A stretch of 64,000 nucleotides of DNA from Pelotomaculum schinkii (GTDB lineage Bacteria; Bacillota; Desulfotomaculia; Desulfotomaculales; Pelotomaculaceae): NCBI RefSeq assembly GCF_004369205.1, contig NZ_QFGA01000001.1:1984001-2048000 (forward strand). Direction: 5' to 3'. Position 1 is the first letter of the stretch, and the number at the start of each line of letters is the position of its first letter. The translations under genes were made by a program, and so were the position numbers. This document shows positions 40,501-46,866 of the stretch, piece by piece. Under the pieces are notes generated by a model that was given only the letters and a program-made list of their open reading frames with translations, did not search any database and was not told the origin of the DNA.

Positions 40501-40592
40501 CCCGTGAACATTTTAAGGCTATTAGTACAGATTCTGTTGTATATGACGTGGTTGACAGTTATGCGGCGTTATTGGATAAGGTGTTAAGTTGA
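37545..40592 (+). CDS. res: Type III restriction enzyme, Res subunit
   Basis: 1015 residues. SF2 helicase core with Walker A METGVGKTYTY (about 98-108), DEAD-like box IIDEPQ near 221, motif VI QEVGRGLRLS near 560, and a C-terminal PD-(D/E)xK nuclease (YNPDWAIAF near 943 and AETKGS near 962). It cleaves DNA with Mod after ATP-driven communication between two sites. All catalytic motifs seen are intact, so the mod-res pair looks functional. Confidence 0.94.
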   Translation: MKLKFKHQKFQADAAKAVCDVFAGQPYLTPSYMMDRGYVKNDQISFDEAERFTGFGNSRLVPELNDGVILENINRIQRSNQIEPSRQLEGRYNLTVEMETGVGKTYTYIKTMYELNKRYGWSKFIVVVPSVAIREGVYKSFQITEEHFAEEYGKKIRYFIYNSAQLTEIDRFASDSAINVMIINSQAFNARGKDARRIYMKLDEFRSRKPIDILAKTNPILIIDEPQSVEGAATKERLKEFNPLFTLRYSATHKKDSVYNMIYRLDAMEAYNKKLVKKIAVKGISVTGSTATEGYVYLESINLSKGNPTATIEFDVKGSSGVRKTRRTVGEGYNLFPNSGELAEYKNGYTVLRIDGRDSSIEFTNGIKLFAGDVIGAVSEEQLRRIQIRETVLSHIERERQLFYKGIKVLSLFFIDEVAKYKQYDASGQAFNGLYADMFEEEYKQVIGNLQLAIGDGDAYFKYLDGITAEETHAGYFSIDKKSQRMVDSKLGDRRERTSDDADAYDLIMKNKERLLDLREPVRFIFSHSALREGWDNPNVFQICTLKQSGSDVRKRQEVGRGLRLSVNQNGERMDTNLLGEDVHNVNVLTVIANESYDSFAKGLQTELAEAVADRPRMVTADLFKNKVIKDAGGAEQVVDIDLAQSIYEGLITSGYVKKGILTDKYYEDKKNGSLEIAQEAADCKESVIAILDSIYDSRSMQPENARENNVELKLDKSKLGLPEFQKLWANINAKSVYVVEFDQDELIQKAISALNRELRVSKIFFKVETGSMTDIQSREQLQQGSAFVKEKNEVYKAEISASSAVKYDLTGKVVTETGLTRKAVVSILRGIEKAVFGQFANNPEEFIIKAAQIINEQKATTIIQHITYNKLDAVYDTTIFTEPALKGQLGVNAMAAKKHLYDHILYDSSNERTFAESVDTSNEVAVYVKLPKGFFISTPVGKYNPDWAIAFHEGKVKHIYFVAETKGSMSTMQLREVEKAKIHCAREHFKAISTDSVVYDVVDSYAALLDKVLS

Positions 40593-40634
40593 TTTACTGC
40601 ATGAACTATAGATTTTGGTGAGGGAGGTGTTTCA

Positions 40635-40973
40635 ATGTTAAGGCTTATAATCACTATAGCAATTCTTTTTTTAGCTTTCCTCATCTGGATTATAGTGATA
40701 AACATAAATAAATCGAAGCAGTCAGCACTGCCGCTTCTTTTAATTCATGAGGGAATCGGGTTGTTGGGCAGCGGTATTCTTGGCTGCTTCGAATTTGACT
40801 TTTTCTTGAATATCAACACAAAAATTGGCGCTGCTTTCGGCTATATAAAAAGCCCGGATACGAATTACGTTTTATTGGGATGTGGAATCGCTCTCATGAT
40901 TTTCGGTATAATTTTACGGCATTCAATCAGGACGAGAGTTTATGTTTTGAATATGTTATTGCGGTATCTATAA
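40635..40973 (+). CDS. Small membrane protein of unknown function
   Basis: 112 residues with three hydrophobic helices (about 1-22, 35-55, 80-97). AGGGAGGTG precedes the ATG by about 7 bases. It follows res by 42 bp on the same strand. No family recognised. Confidence 0.55.
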   Translation: MLRLIITIAILFLAFLIWIIVININKSKQSALPLLLIHEGIGLLGSGILGCFEFDFFLNINTKIGAAFGYIKSPDTNYVLLGCGIALMIFGIILRHSIRTRVYVLNMLLRYL

Positions 40974-41374
40974 CACAGACAGTGCATTATGTATCAACAG
41001 CATCACCGAAATATAAGTACGGTATAGTTGTTACCGGCGAAAATAAGGGCAATCTGGTAATCAATAATGAACTGGTTGCAGTGCATGACTTTTTTTGGAA
41101 TCCAGATTCGGTCAATGAATCTGCTTCATTAAGCAAAGGTGCGTTTGATATAAATGCCGTAAATTTTTCAAATACTGAAGAGTTTATTGAAGACGAAGTT
41201 AATGTCAATGAAATTTATGAAGTTGAAATTGACTGTGAGGCTTCTGGGAATGGTTTTAGAACAGGCCCTATCAGTGTTTATATCGATAAAGTTCTAAAAA
41301 AGTTTGCTGAGATAATGCCTCTTCTGCTTTTTCCGTATCGGTTTGGGGTACGGTTCAACAAGTTTCCCTATTGA
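40880..41374 (+). CDS. Hypothetical protein overlapping the small membrane protein gene
   Basis: Up to 164 codons in a different frame, overlapping the previous gene by 94 bp. The part after 40970 (YKYGIVVTGENKGNLVINNE, then an acidic stretch EEFIEDEVNVNEIYEVEIDC) looks protein-like, but the start is doubtful. It may be the continuation of the membrane protein gene after a frameshift. Low certainty. Confidence 0.35.
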   Translation: MWNRSHDFRYNFTAFNQDESLCFEYVIAVSITQTVHYVSTASPKYKYGIVVTGENKGNLVINNELVAVHDFFWNPDSVNESASLSKGAFDINAVNFSNTEEFIEDEVNVNEIYEVEIDCEASGNGFRTGPISVYIDKVLKKFAEIMPLLLFPYRFGVRFNKFPY

Positions 41375-41424
41375 ACCGCGCCTTTAAGCCCGCCCGCTTT
41401 TTTGGGGGAAGCGCTCTGTGTGCG

Positions 41425-41454
41425 CTATCCGGACAGGCCATCCGGATATTTTTC
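41425..41454 (+). terminator. Intrinsic terminator closing the plus-strand island
   Basis: ATCCGGA-CAGGCCA-TCCGGAT hairpin followed by ATTTTT on the plus strand, 50 bp past the last island frame and just outside bioY. Confidence 0.8.
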
Positions 41455-41462
41455 GGCTCTTA

Positions 41463-42038
41463 TCATTTATTCCCGGCCATGCCGTAAGCTTTTAACCTGC
41501 GGGAAACGGCCCTGGCCAGGACCGCGGCCATGGCCGCCTTAACCAAATCCAGGGCTATAAATGGGGTAAAGCCAATGGTTAAGACCTGGGCCACGGAAAC
41601 CGTTTTGCCTATATAAAACGTTAAAATTGCGTAGAGATAGGGCAAACCGACCAGGTAATACACAACTATGCCTGCGGTCATGGAGAGGAAGTAGCGTAAA
41701 AAACCACTCTCCTCCTTGTTTCTGAGCAGTATCCCGATAACGTAGGCACACCCGGCAAATCCCGGCAGGAAGCCGAAGGTGGGCTGCAGTACATAGGCCG
41801 GCCCGCCAAAAGGGGGGGTGGCAAAAACAGGCGCCCCGGTTAAACCCAACAGGATATATACAACCATACTCAGCGCTCCCAGCTTGGGACCCAATAGCCC
41901 GCCGGCCAGCATAGCCATCAAAGGCATAAGGCTGAAGGGGACTACTGAACCGGCGTAGCGTACCAGCATGGCCGCCACCACGGCCAGAGCGGCAAATACG
42001 GCAGTCATGGTAATGTCACGCGCGGATAGTTTAGACAT
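41463..42038 (-). CDS. bioY: Biotin transporter substrate-binding subunit BioY
   Basis: S-component of an ECF biotin uptake system. 191 residues with about six transmembrane helices and family features in MPLMAMLAGGLLGPKLGALSM and FATPPFGGPAYVLQPTFGFL. RBS GGGAGATGAG precedes the ATG. No EcfA/T genes are adjacent, so it probably uses shared energising modules. A BirA-like operator lies 357 bp upstream, beyond a repeat block. Confidence 0.94.
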   Translation of the reverse strand: MSKLSARDITMTAVFAALAVVAAMLVRYAGSVVPFSLMPLMAMLAGGLLGPKLGALSMVVYILLGLTGAPVFATPPFGGPAYVLQPTFGFLPGFAGCAYVIGILLRNKEESGFLRYFLSMTAGIVVYYLVGLPYLYAILTFYIGKTVSVAQVLTIGFTPFIALDLVKAAMAAVLARAVSRRLKAYGMAGNK

Positions 42039-42049
42039 TTAATCTCATC

Positions 42050-42385
42050 TCCCAAATTAATTAGTTGGTATAATTGTAAACGTCGTAGGGCGTAAGGCGT
42101 AGGGCGTAGCGATATACTGTAATCCTTTGGGGTCTTCTGGTATGACGAAATTCAAAACAACTTGCAAACTGGCCCTAAATGTAGGGTCGAATTCATTAGC
42201 ACAAAAGTTTCAGTAGATGCCCAAGTATCGGCGCTAATGCGCCGTTGTGCGATTGAAATGGCGCCTGCATCGCTGATTTTCAGCCACTGCGGGCGCTGCG
42301 ATAGCGGCATGAGTATCTCGCTAGAGAATATCATGCAAACCCACGTCCCACGTCCAAATTTACGCCTTACGACCTACGACATATC
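42050..42385. repeat. R1 element (full copy) with flanking heptad arrays, upstream of bioY
   Basis: Heptads CGTAGGG CGTAAGG at 42085-42110, then CGATATACTGTAATCCTTTGGGGTC. An R1 element lies in reverse orientation at 42165-42320 (GTGCGATTGAAATGGCGCC, and CGCTAATGCGCC stem). 42335-42380 has CCCACGT and TTACGCC-type complementary heptads. The block lies between bioY and its probable operator. Confidence 0.7.
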
Positions 42386-42394
42386 CGCCACATA

Positions 42395-42426
42395 TTGTTA
42401 ACCTGTCTTAATCTATTGGTTTACCT
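42395..42426 (-). promoter_or_regulatory. BirA-like biotin operator
   Basis: TTGTTAACC (42395-42403), 14 bp, GGTTTACCT (42418-42426). This fits the Firmicutes BirA box (TTGTwAACC-N14-16-GGTTwACAA) except at the last bases. It lies between birA and bioY, the two genes expected in a biotin regulon. Confidence 0.6.
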
Positions 42427-42441
42427 AAAAGATAAAAATTT

Positions 42442-43419
42442 TTATGTCAGCCTTAACGACACCTCCCCTGACACCAGCCTTTGCATTTCTCCGTTGGGGA
42501 GGCGCAGGAGCAGGGCTCCATCCACGTCGATATCCTCCGCCCAGCCTTCCCATGATTTGTTTAAAGTATGGATGCGCACAGGACAGTTCAGGGAAACCGA
42601 CATCTCCTTCCAGGATGACAATACCGTCCCAAAACCCCCGTCCAACCATAGAGTATACCAGTGTTCAAAGGATTCCAGGCAGGCGCGTGTCAACTTAGCG
42701 CGATCTACCCGGCGACCGGTCTCAATTTTCAGCGAGGTAGCAGTATCTCTAAGCTCAACCGGGAAATCCTCCGGCTGCTGGTTGGCGTTGATGCCCGCCC
42801 CCAGGACCAGGTAGTTGACACGGTCCATCTCCGCGTTTAAATCAGCTGAGATCCCGCAAACTTTTTTGCCGTGCGCCAGCAGGTCATTGGGCCATTTGAT
42901 GCCTGCCACAACCCCGGTTTCCGTCCTGATCGCCATAGCCAGCGCGACAGAGGCCACCATGGTTACCTGGGCAACCTGGGCAGGGTTGACCAGAGGCCTC
43001 AGGACCAGCGATAAAAAAATTCCCTTGTACCTGGGCGAAGACCAGACCCTGCCCAACCTGCCCCTGCCGCCGGTCTGTTCCTCGGCTACCACCAACGTTC
43101 CTTCCGCACAGCCTCTTTGACCTTCTTCCTGGGCAATCTTGTTGGTGGAGGAAATGGTGGAGTAGTAAAATATTTTGTTTTGGCCCATAATCCTGGTTGA
43201 GAGTCCTTCCCTGATTTCCTCCGGATTGAGCCGGTCAGGCGTACCGGTCAACTGGTAGCCGACTCGCGGCCGTGCCTCAATCTCATAACCGTCTTCCCGC
43301 AAGGCCTGGATGTGCTTCCAAATAGCCGTACGCGTAACCTGCAGGCTTTTGCATATTTCTTCACCTGAGACATACGCGCCGCGATTTTTTTTAAGTAAAC
43401 GCAAGACAGCCTCTTTCAA
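42442..43419 (-). CDS. birA: Biotin-[acetyl-CoA carboxylase] ligase / biotin repressor BirA
   Basis: Attaches biotin to carboxylases and represses biotin genes. I choose the TTG at 43419 (LKEAVLRLLKKNRGAYVSGE), seven bases after GGAGG, giving 325 residues; no better start lies upstream. The N-terminal winged HTH (SLQVTRTAIWKHIQALREDG) shows this is the regulatory class II type. The catalytic domain has the biotinyl-AMP loop GRGRLGRVWSS near 125, and GIKWPNDLL near 175. Its promoter carries a second BirA-like operator. Confidence 0.94.
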   Translation of the reverse strand: MKEAVLRLLKKNRGAYVSGEEICKSLQVTRTAIWKHIQALREDGYEIEARPRVGYQLTGTPDRLNPEEIREGLSTRIMGQNKIFYYSTISSTNKIAQEEGQRGCAEGTLVVAEEQTGGRGRLGRVWSSPRYKGIFLSLVLRPLVNPAQVAQVTMVASVALAMAIRTETGVVAGIKWPNDLLAHGKKVCGISADLNAEMDRVNYLVLGAGINANQQPEDFPVELRDTATSLKIETGRRVDRAKLTRACLESFEHWYTLWLDGGFGTVLSSWKEMSVSLNCPVRIHTLNKSWEGWAEDIDVDGALLLRLPNGEMQRLVSGEVSLRLT

Positions 43420-43435
43420 TGGTATACCTCCATAT

Positions 43436-43560
43436 AGTCGTGGGACGTGGGTCGTGAGACGTGGGTATGTTTTAGCTAAAATATAAGCTGTCGTAGGGCG
43501 TAGCTTATGCCGCATTCCTGAGGGCAATGTGCGAATGAGTTCGCTCCTGCACTGGATGTA
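43436..43560. repeat. Heptad array and partial repeat upstream of birA
   Basis: Units CGTGGGA, CGTGGGT, CGTGAGA (43438-43465), then CGTAGGG, CGTAGCT and GCCGCATTCCTGAGGGC (43490-43525), then GTGCGAATGAGTTCGC. No gene is present. Confidence 0.65.
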
Positions 43561-43584
43561 TTACCTGTGTACATTAATTCTCCA

Positions 43585-43645
43585 TGTATGTAGTTTAACC
43601 TACATACAGCCAAACGTCAACCTCGGGGAGTATATTGGTTTACCT
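43585..43645 (-). promoter_or_regulatory. birA promoter with a BirA-like operator and a separate palindrome
   Basis: -35 TTGACG (43620-43615), 17-bp spacer, -10 TAAACT (43597-43592). ACGTCAACC-N14-GGTTTACCT (43614-43645) overlaps the -35 and matches the BirA-type box near 42395. A perfect 9-bp inverted repeat, TGTATGTAG-N6-CTACATACA (43585-43608), covers the -10 and is not a known BirA site. Confidence 0.6.
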
Positions 43646-43671
43646 TTGCCGTTTAACCATTCTACCCCGAA

Positions 43672-43800
43672 AATGCAGGTGCGAATTCATTCGTACAAAA
43701 GTTACTATAGATGCCCAAGTTCGACGGTGGCACGCCGTGTGCGATTAATGGCGCCCGCGTCGCCAAGTTTTTACCCGCTACCGGCGCCACGTCAGCGGCA
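43672..43800. repeat. R1 element downstream of nadC
   Basis: GCAGGTGCGAATTCATTCG, then GCACGCCGTGTGCGATTAATGG and CTACCGGCGCCACGTCAGCG. The same order of signatures occurs in the copy at 42165-42320. Confidence 0.6.
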
Positions 43801-43807
43801 TGGATAT

Positions 43808-44665
43808 CTAACTGTCAACAGCTTTTACCTCGTGCAGGTCCAGGCTGATGTCCAGGGCTTTTACCGAATGGGTCAGCGCCCCCACTGAAATCAGGTCAAC
43901 GCCGGCAGCTGCCGCGGCCTTGACATTTTCCTCGCTGATCCCGCCGGAGGCCTCGACCAGAGCCCGTCCTGCAATGATTCTGACGGCCTCCTTCATTTTT
44001 TCCGGCTCCATATTGTCAAGCAAAATTATATCCGCTCCTGCTGTCAGGGCTTCGCGCACACCGGCCAGGTCCTCTACCTCAACCTCAATCTTGACAGTAT
44101 GGGGACTGCCCAACCTGGCGGCTTTTACGGCAGGCCCGATACCTCCCGCCACTTTAAGGTGATTGTCTTTAATCAGGACGCCGTCGTAAAGACCGACACG
44201 GTGGTTATAACCGCCTCCGGCCCTTACAGCATACTTCTCAATGGCCCGCAAGCCCGGAGTTGTCTTTCTGGTATCTACAATACGGGCGGAGGTTCCCTCC
44301 ACAAGGCTAACCAGGCCGGCCGTCCTGGTCGCTATACCTGACATGTGCCGCAGAAAATTCAGAGCCAGGCGCTCACCGGTGAGTATCGCCCTGGCCTGCC
44401 CGGCAATTTCAGCAAGTATACTGCCCGGTCTCACCTTATCCCCGTCGCGCGCCAGGGCCTTAAACTCAAAAGCCGGATCGAAACGGCGGAAGACCAGCTC
44501 CGCAATCGGCAGTCCGGCGACCACCCCGCCTTCTTTAGCCATAATGTAACCGTAAGTCGCGGCGTCCGGGGCAACGATGCTGTTGGTGGTCAGGTCGCCG
44601 GCGCCAATGTCTTCACGCAGGCCGCGATCAATCAGCTCTTCCAGATCAAACAGGTTAAGTTCCAA
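43808..44665 (-). CDS. nadC: Nicotinate-nucleotide pyrophosphorylase (carboxylating), NadC
   Basis: Converts quinolinate and PRPP to nicotinate mononucleotide. 285 residues. N-terminal LREDIGAGDLTTNSIVAP, the PRPP/quinolinate site DTRKTTPGLRAIEKYAVRAG near 131-150 and HRVGLYDGVLIKDNHL, then barrel end VEASGGISEENVKAAAAAGV. The other de novo NAD genes, nadA and nadB, lie 10 kb away at 53-56 kb. Confidence 0.96.
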   Translation of the reverse strand: MELNLFDLEELIDRGLREDIGAGDLTTNSIVAPDAATYGYIMAKEGGVVAGLPIAELVFRRFDPAFEFKALARDGDKVRPGSILAEIAGQARAILTGERLALNFLRHMSGIATRTAGLVSLVEGTSARIVDTRKTTPGLRAIEKYAVRAGGGYNHRVGLYDGVLIKDNHLKVAGGIGPAVKAARLGSPHTVKIEVEVEDLAGVREALTAGADIILLDNMEPEKMKEAVRIIAGRALVEASGGISEENVKAAAAAGVDLISVGALTHSVKALDISLDLHEVKAVDS

Positions 44666-44679
44666 TTTTACGTCTCTCC

Positions 44680-45741
44680 TTAAATCTGGTATCTTTGTTT
44701 TAAGAATTTAACCGTAAAGTCCTCCAGAGATGTTTTCTGGGGGTCAAAACCGGCTACCAGGGCTTGCGCGTATTCATGGTCGAAAATATAAACACCTTCC
44801 CCCACATCCCTGGTAATCCCCTTGCGAACACTGAGGTACCGGGCAAAACCTTCCGTGAGGTTCTCTTCAATCCAACCGTCCCAGGTATAAGGGACATCCT
44901 CCTTGAATCTCGTCATCAGCTTCTCATCTTTTTTCAGTTTTGCATTCAAGTATTTGAAGGTCATATTCCCGGTAAAGGTCCGGAAGTAGGGAGTTGAGAA
45001 CTCGTGAAACGGCACCGACCAGGTTTTCTCGGGCGGGCTGTTCCACTGGATGGTGGTAAGTGAGTCTTTATCGCGATAAAAACCGGCGCCGCCGTAAATC
45101 CGCATATTCATAAGCAGCTCGATGTTTTCAGGCTTTTTCTTGAGCTTAATGCCGGTTTCCTTTTCCATAAAGGCGATAACGTCAAAATCCTTTTCCACCA
45201 GGCTGCCCGTCTTCTGGGCTTTCCGCTGAAGCAGCGGCTTGACCTGCTCGTAGTGAGGCAAGGCATAGTTGGCGCCGTACCAGCTATAAAAATCGACCAG
45301 GGTATTCCTGTTTTTGCTGAAATAGCGGTCCTCTTTGATAAATTTAAGGATCTCTTCCAGGTCCGCTCCCTGCTTGCCCTTCTGGATCAGCCTGTCGGCC
45401 ATGGGCTGGGGATGGTAATCATCCATGATTTCTTTGAGTTGGGCACGGCGGCGTTCATCCATGCTTTTGTAAGTGCTATAAAGCCAGTTGTAGTGCGACG
45501 CGTAATCGGAGTCGCGGTTCGCCTGTTCCTTCAGGCCTGCCCACATGGCGGGGTCCTTGACGTTGGCCCGGTAAATCTCCTCCGAAGACTCAAAAATGAA
45601 GATACTGAAATCTTCGGGTTTAATCACCAAGGAGCGTACCGATTCTGTATCCGAATCCCAGAGGTCACATCCGGGCATAAGCAACAAGGCCGTACCGTAG
45701 AAAATCAGCATTCCCAGGACCTTTAGAATCCTTAGCTTCAC
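44680..45741 (-). CDS. Putative lipoprotein, possibly a degenerate metallopeptidase
   Basis: About 353 residues from the GTG at 45741 behind GCAGGTG. A hydrophobic leader ends in LLLMPGC, a lipobox, so the protein is probably a membrane-anchored lipoprotein. The body is hydrophilic and helical. VPFHEFSTPYFRTF followed ~45 residues later by WIEENLTEGFARYL resembles the HEFSH...E zinc signature of DUF4932-like families, but the second histidine is T here. No confident family. It lies 15 bp upstream of nadC. Confidence 0.65.
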   Translation of the reverse strand: MKLRILKVLGMLIFYGTALLLMPGCDLWDSDTESVRSLVIKPEDFSIFIFESSEEIYRANVKDPAMWAGLKEQANRDSDYASHYNWLYSTYKSMDERRRAQLKEIMDDYHPQPMADRLIQKGKQGADLEEILKFIKEDRYFSKNRNTLVDFYSWYGANYALPHYEQVKPLLQRKAQKTGSLVEKDFDVIAFMEKETGIKLKKKPENIELLMNMRIYGGAGFYRDKDSLTTIQWNSPPEKTWSVPFHEFSTPYFRTFTGNMTFKYLNAKLKKDEKLMTRFKEDVPYTWDGWIEENLTEGFARYLSVRKGITRDVGEGVYIFDHEYAQALVAGFDPQKTSLEDFTVKFLKQRYQI

Positions 45742-46060
45742 GACAATCACCTGCTCTAGTGCAAAGTTGTCCCCACAGTCGTACCAGCATGTCTCTCTTT
45801 GGTTATTTTACCCATTAAAGATATCGATCATATACTGTTTGGTAATATTCCCAATAAAGGCTTTTTTTTAAGCGGGGGATTCTATACAATTTTACCAGAC
45901 TTACCAGGCAATAAATAGTATCAACTTAACTGCGCTTGCGTTAATAATTATTTTCGCCGGAGGCCTAAAGGATATCAACCTGCATCTAAAGAATTAGCAT
46001 TCCATTGCTGTTTGGCGGCGGCAGAATAAGAACAGTTTAACTGAAAGGAAGCTCGTATCT
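45742..46060. other. Divergent intergenic region, nothing recognised
   Basis: About 320 bp between the divergent lipoprotein and unknown genes. A/T-rich, no heptads, no RNA motif and no clear promoter pair identified. Confidence 0.4.
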
Positions 46061-46771
46061 GTGATTAAATTAAGGGAGTTATTGATGCTGGCCGGGATTA
46101 TGAGTGAAAGGCTGCGAGACCAGAAACCTGATCAAGCGCTCCTATTGCGCTGTCTGGAGCCGCTTTGGCCGTATATTTATCCTTATGGGACGATATCCTA
46201 CCTGAAGAAACATACCGGCTGCAGCACCGGGGAAATTGACCAAAGACGAACAAAAAAGATGTTAAGAGCTCTAAACGGCTCCAGGCGCATATGGCAAAGT
46301 TTTATTATCGGCCTTTGTTACACCTACCGAGAGCGGCACAGCCTGGGGAGGAACCGCGCCCGCCTGGCTCAAAAGGCGATCCGTCTGGAAAAGGCCGTGT
46401 CCGCCAGAGAATTGGGAGAGCTGGCCGAGCAGTTTCGCCGGCAGGCGCAGCAATACGCCCGGGTCGTGCAAGAGACTCCCCCCGGGCTTTTTGACCCGGC
46501 AGAGGCGGACAACCGGATCAGGCTGGCCAAAACTATCTGCAACGAAGAGAACATACCCCGGTTTCTACTCCTTTGCCGCAGCCTTGATTGTGAAAAACTG
46601 CTGAAGTTGGCTTCTCCGGATATACTGAAAACACTGAAGGGCAGGTATGACAACCCAACCCCCCTGACCCTGGCCTTCGACTTACTCCAGGAGCATATCG
46701 CTTTAAACGATGGACTCTGGAAACAATTCAAGGCAGTATTGGCAAGCGCAGGCAAGCATAACGCCAATTAA
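46061..46771 (+). CDS. Hypothetical helical protein
   Basis: 236 residues from a GTG preceded by GAAAGGAAG. The sequence is basic and mostly helical (RARLAQKAIRLEKAVSAREL, ELAEQFRRQAQQYARVVQET), with no signal peptide or membrane helix. No family recognised. It stands alone on the plus strand and ends at a shared terminator. Confidence 0.65.
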   Translation: MIKLRELLMLAGIMSERLRDQKPDQALLLRCLEPLWPYIYPYGTISYLKKHTGCSTGEIDQRRTKKMLRALNGSRRIWQSFIIGLCYTYRERHSLGRNRARLAQKAIRLEKAVSARELGELAEQFRRQAQQYARVVQETPPGLFDPAEADNRIRLAKTICNEENIPRFLLLCRSLDCEKLLKLASPDILKTLKGRYDNPTPLTLAFDLLQEHIALNDGLWKQFKAVLASAGKHNAN

Positions 46772-46780
46772 TAGGGAAAA

Positions 46781-46828
46781 ATCAAGAAGGCCCCCTTGAG
46801 CGAATCTCAAGAGGGCCTTCTTGATTTT
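46781..46828. terminator. Bidirectional intrinsic terminator
   Basis: ATCAAGAAGGCCCCCTTGAG / CTCAAGAGGGCCTTCTTGAT forms a 19-20 bp stem, with A and T runs on either side. It serves the plus-strand unknown gene and the minus-strand SLH gene that converge here. Confidence 0.93.
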
Positions 46829-46866
46829 TCATCCCCTGCTGATAAACATCGCGGCAATAGCGTCTA

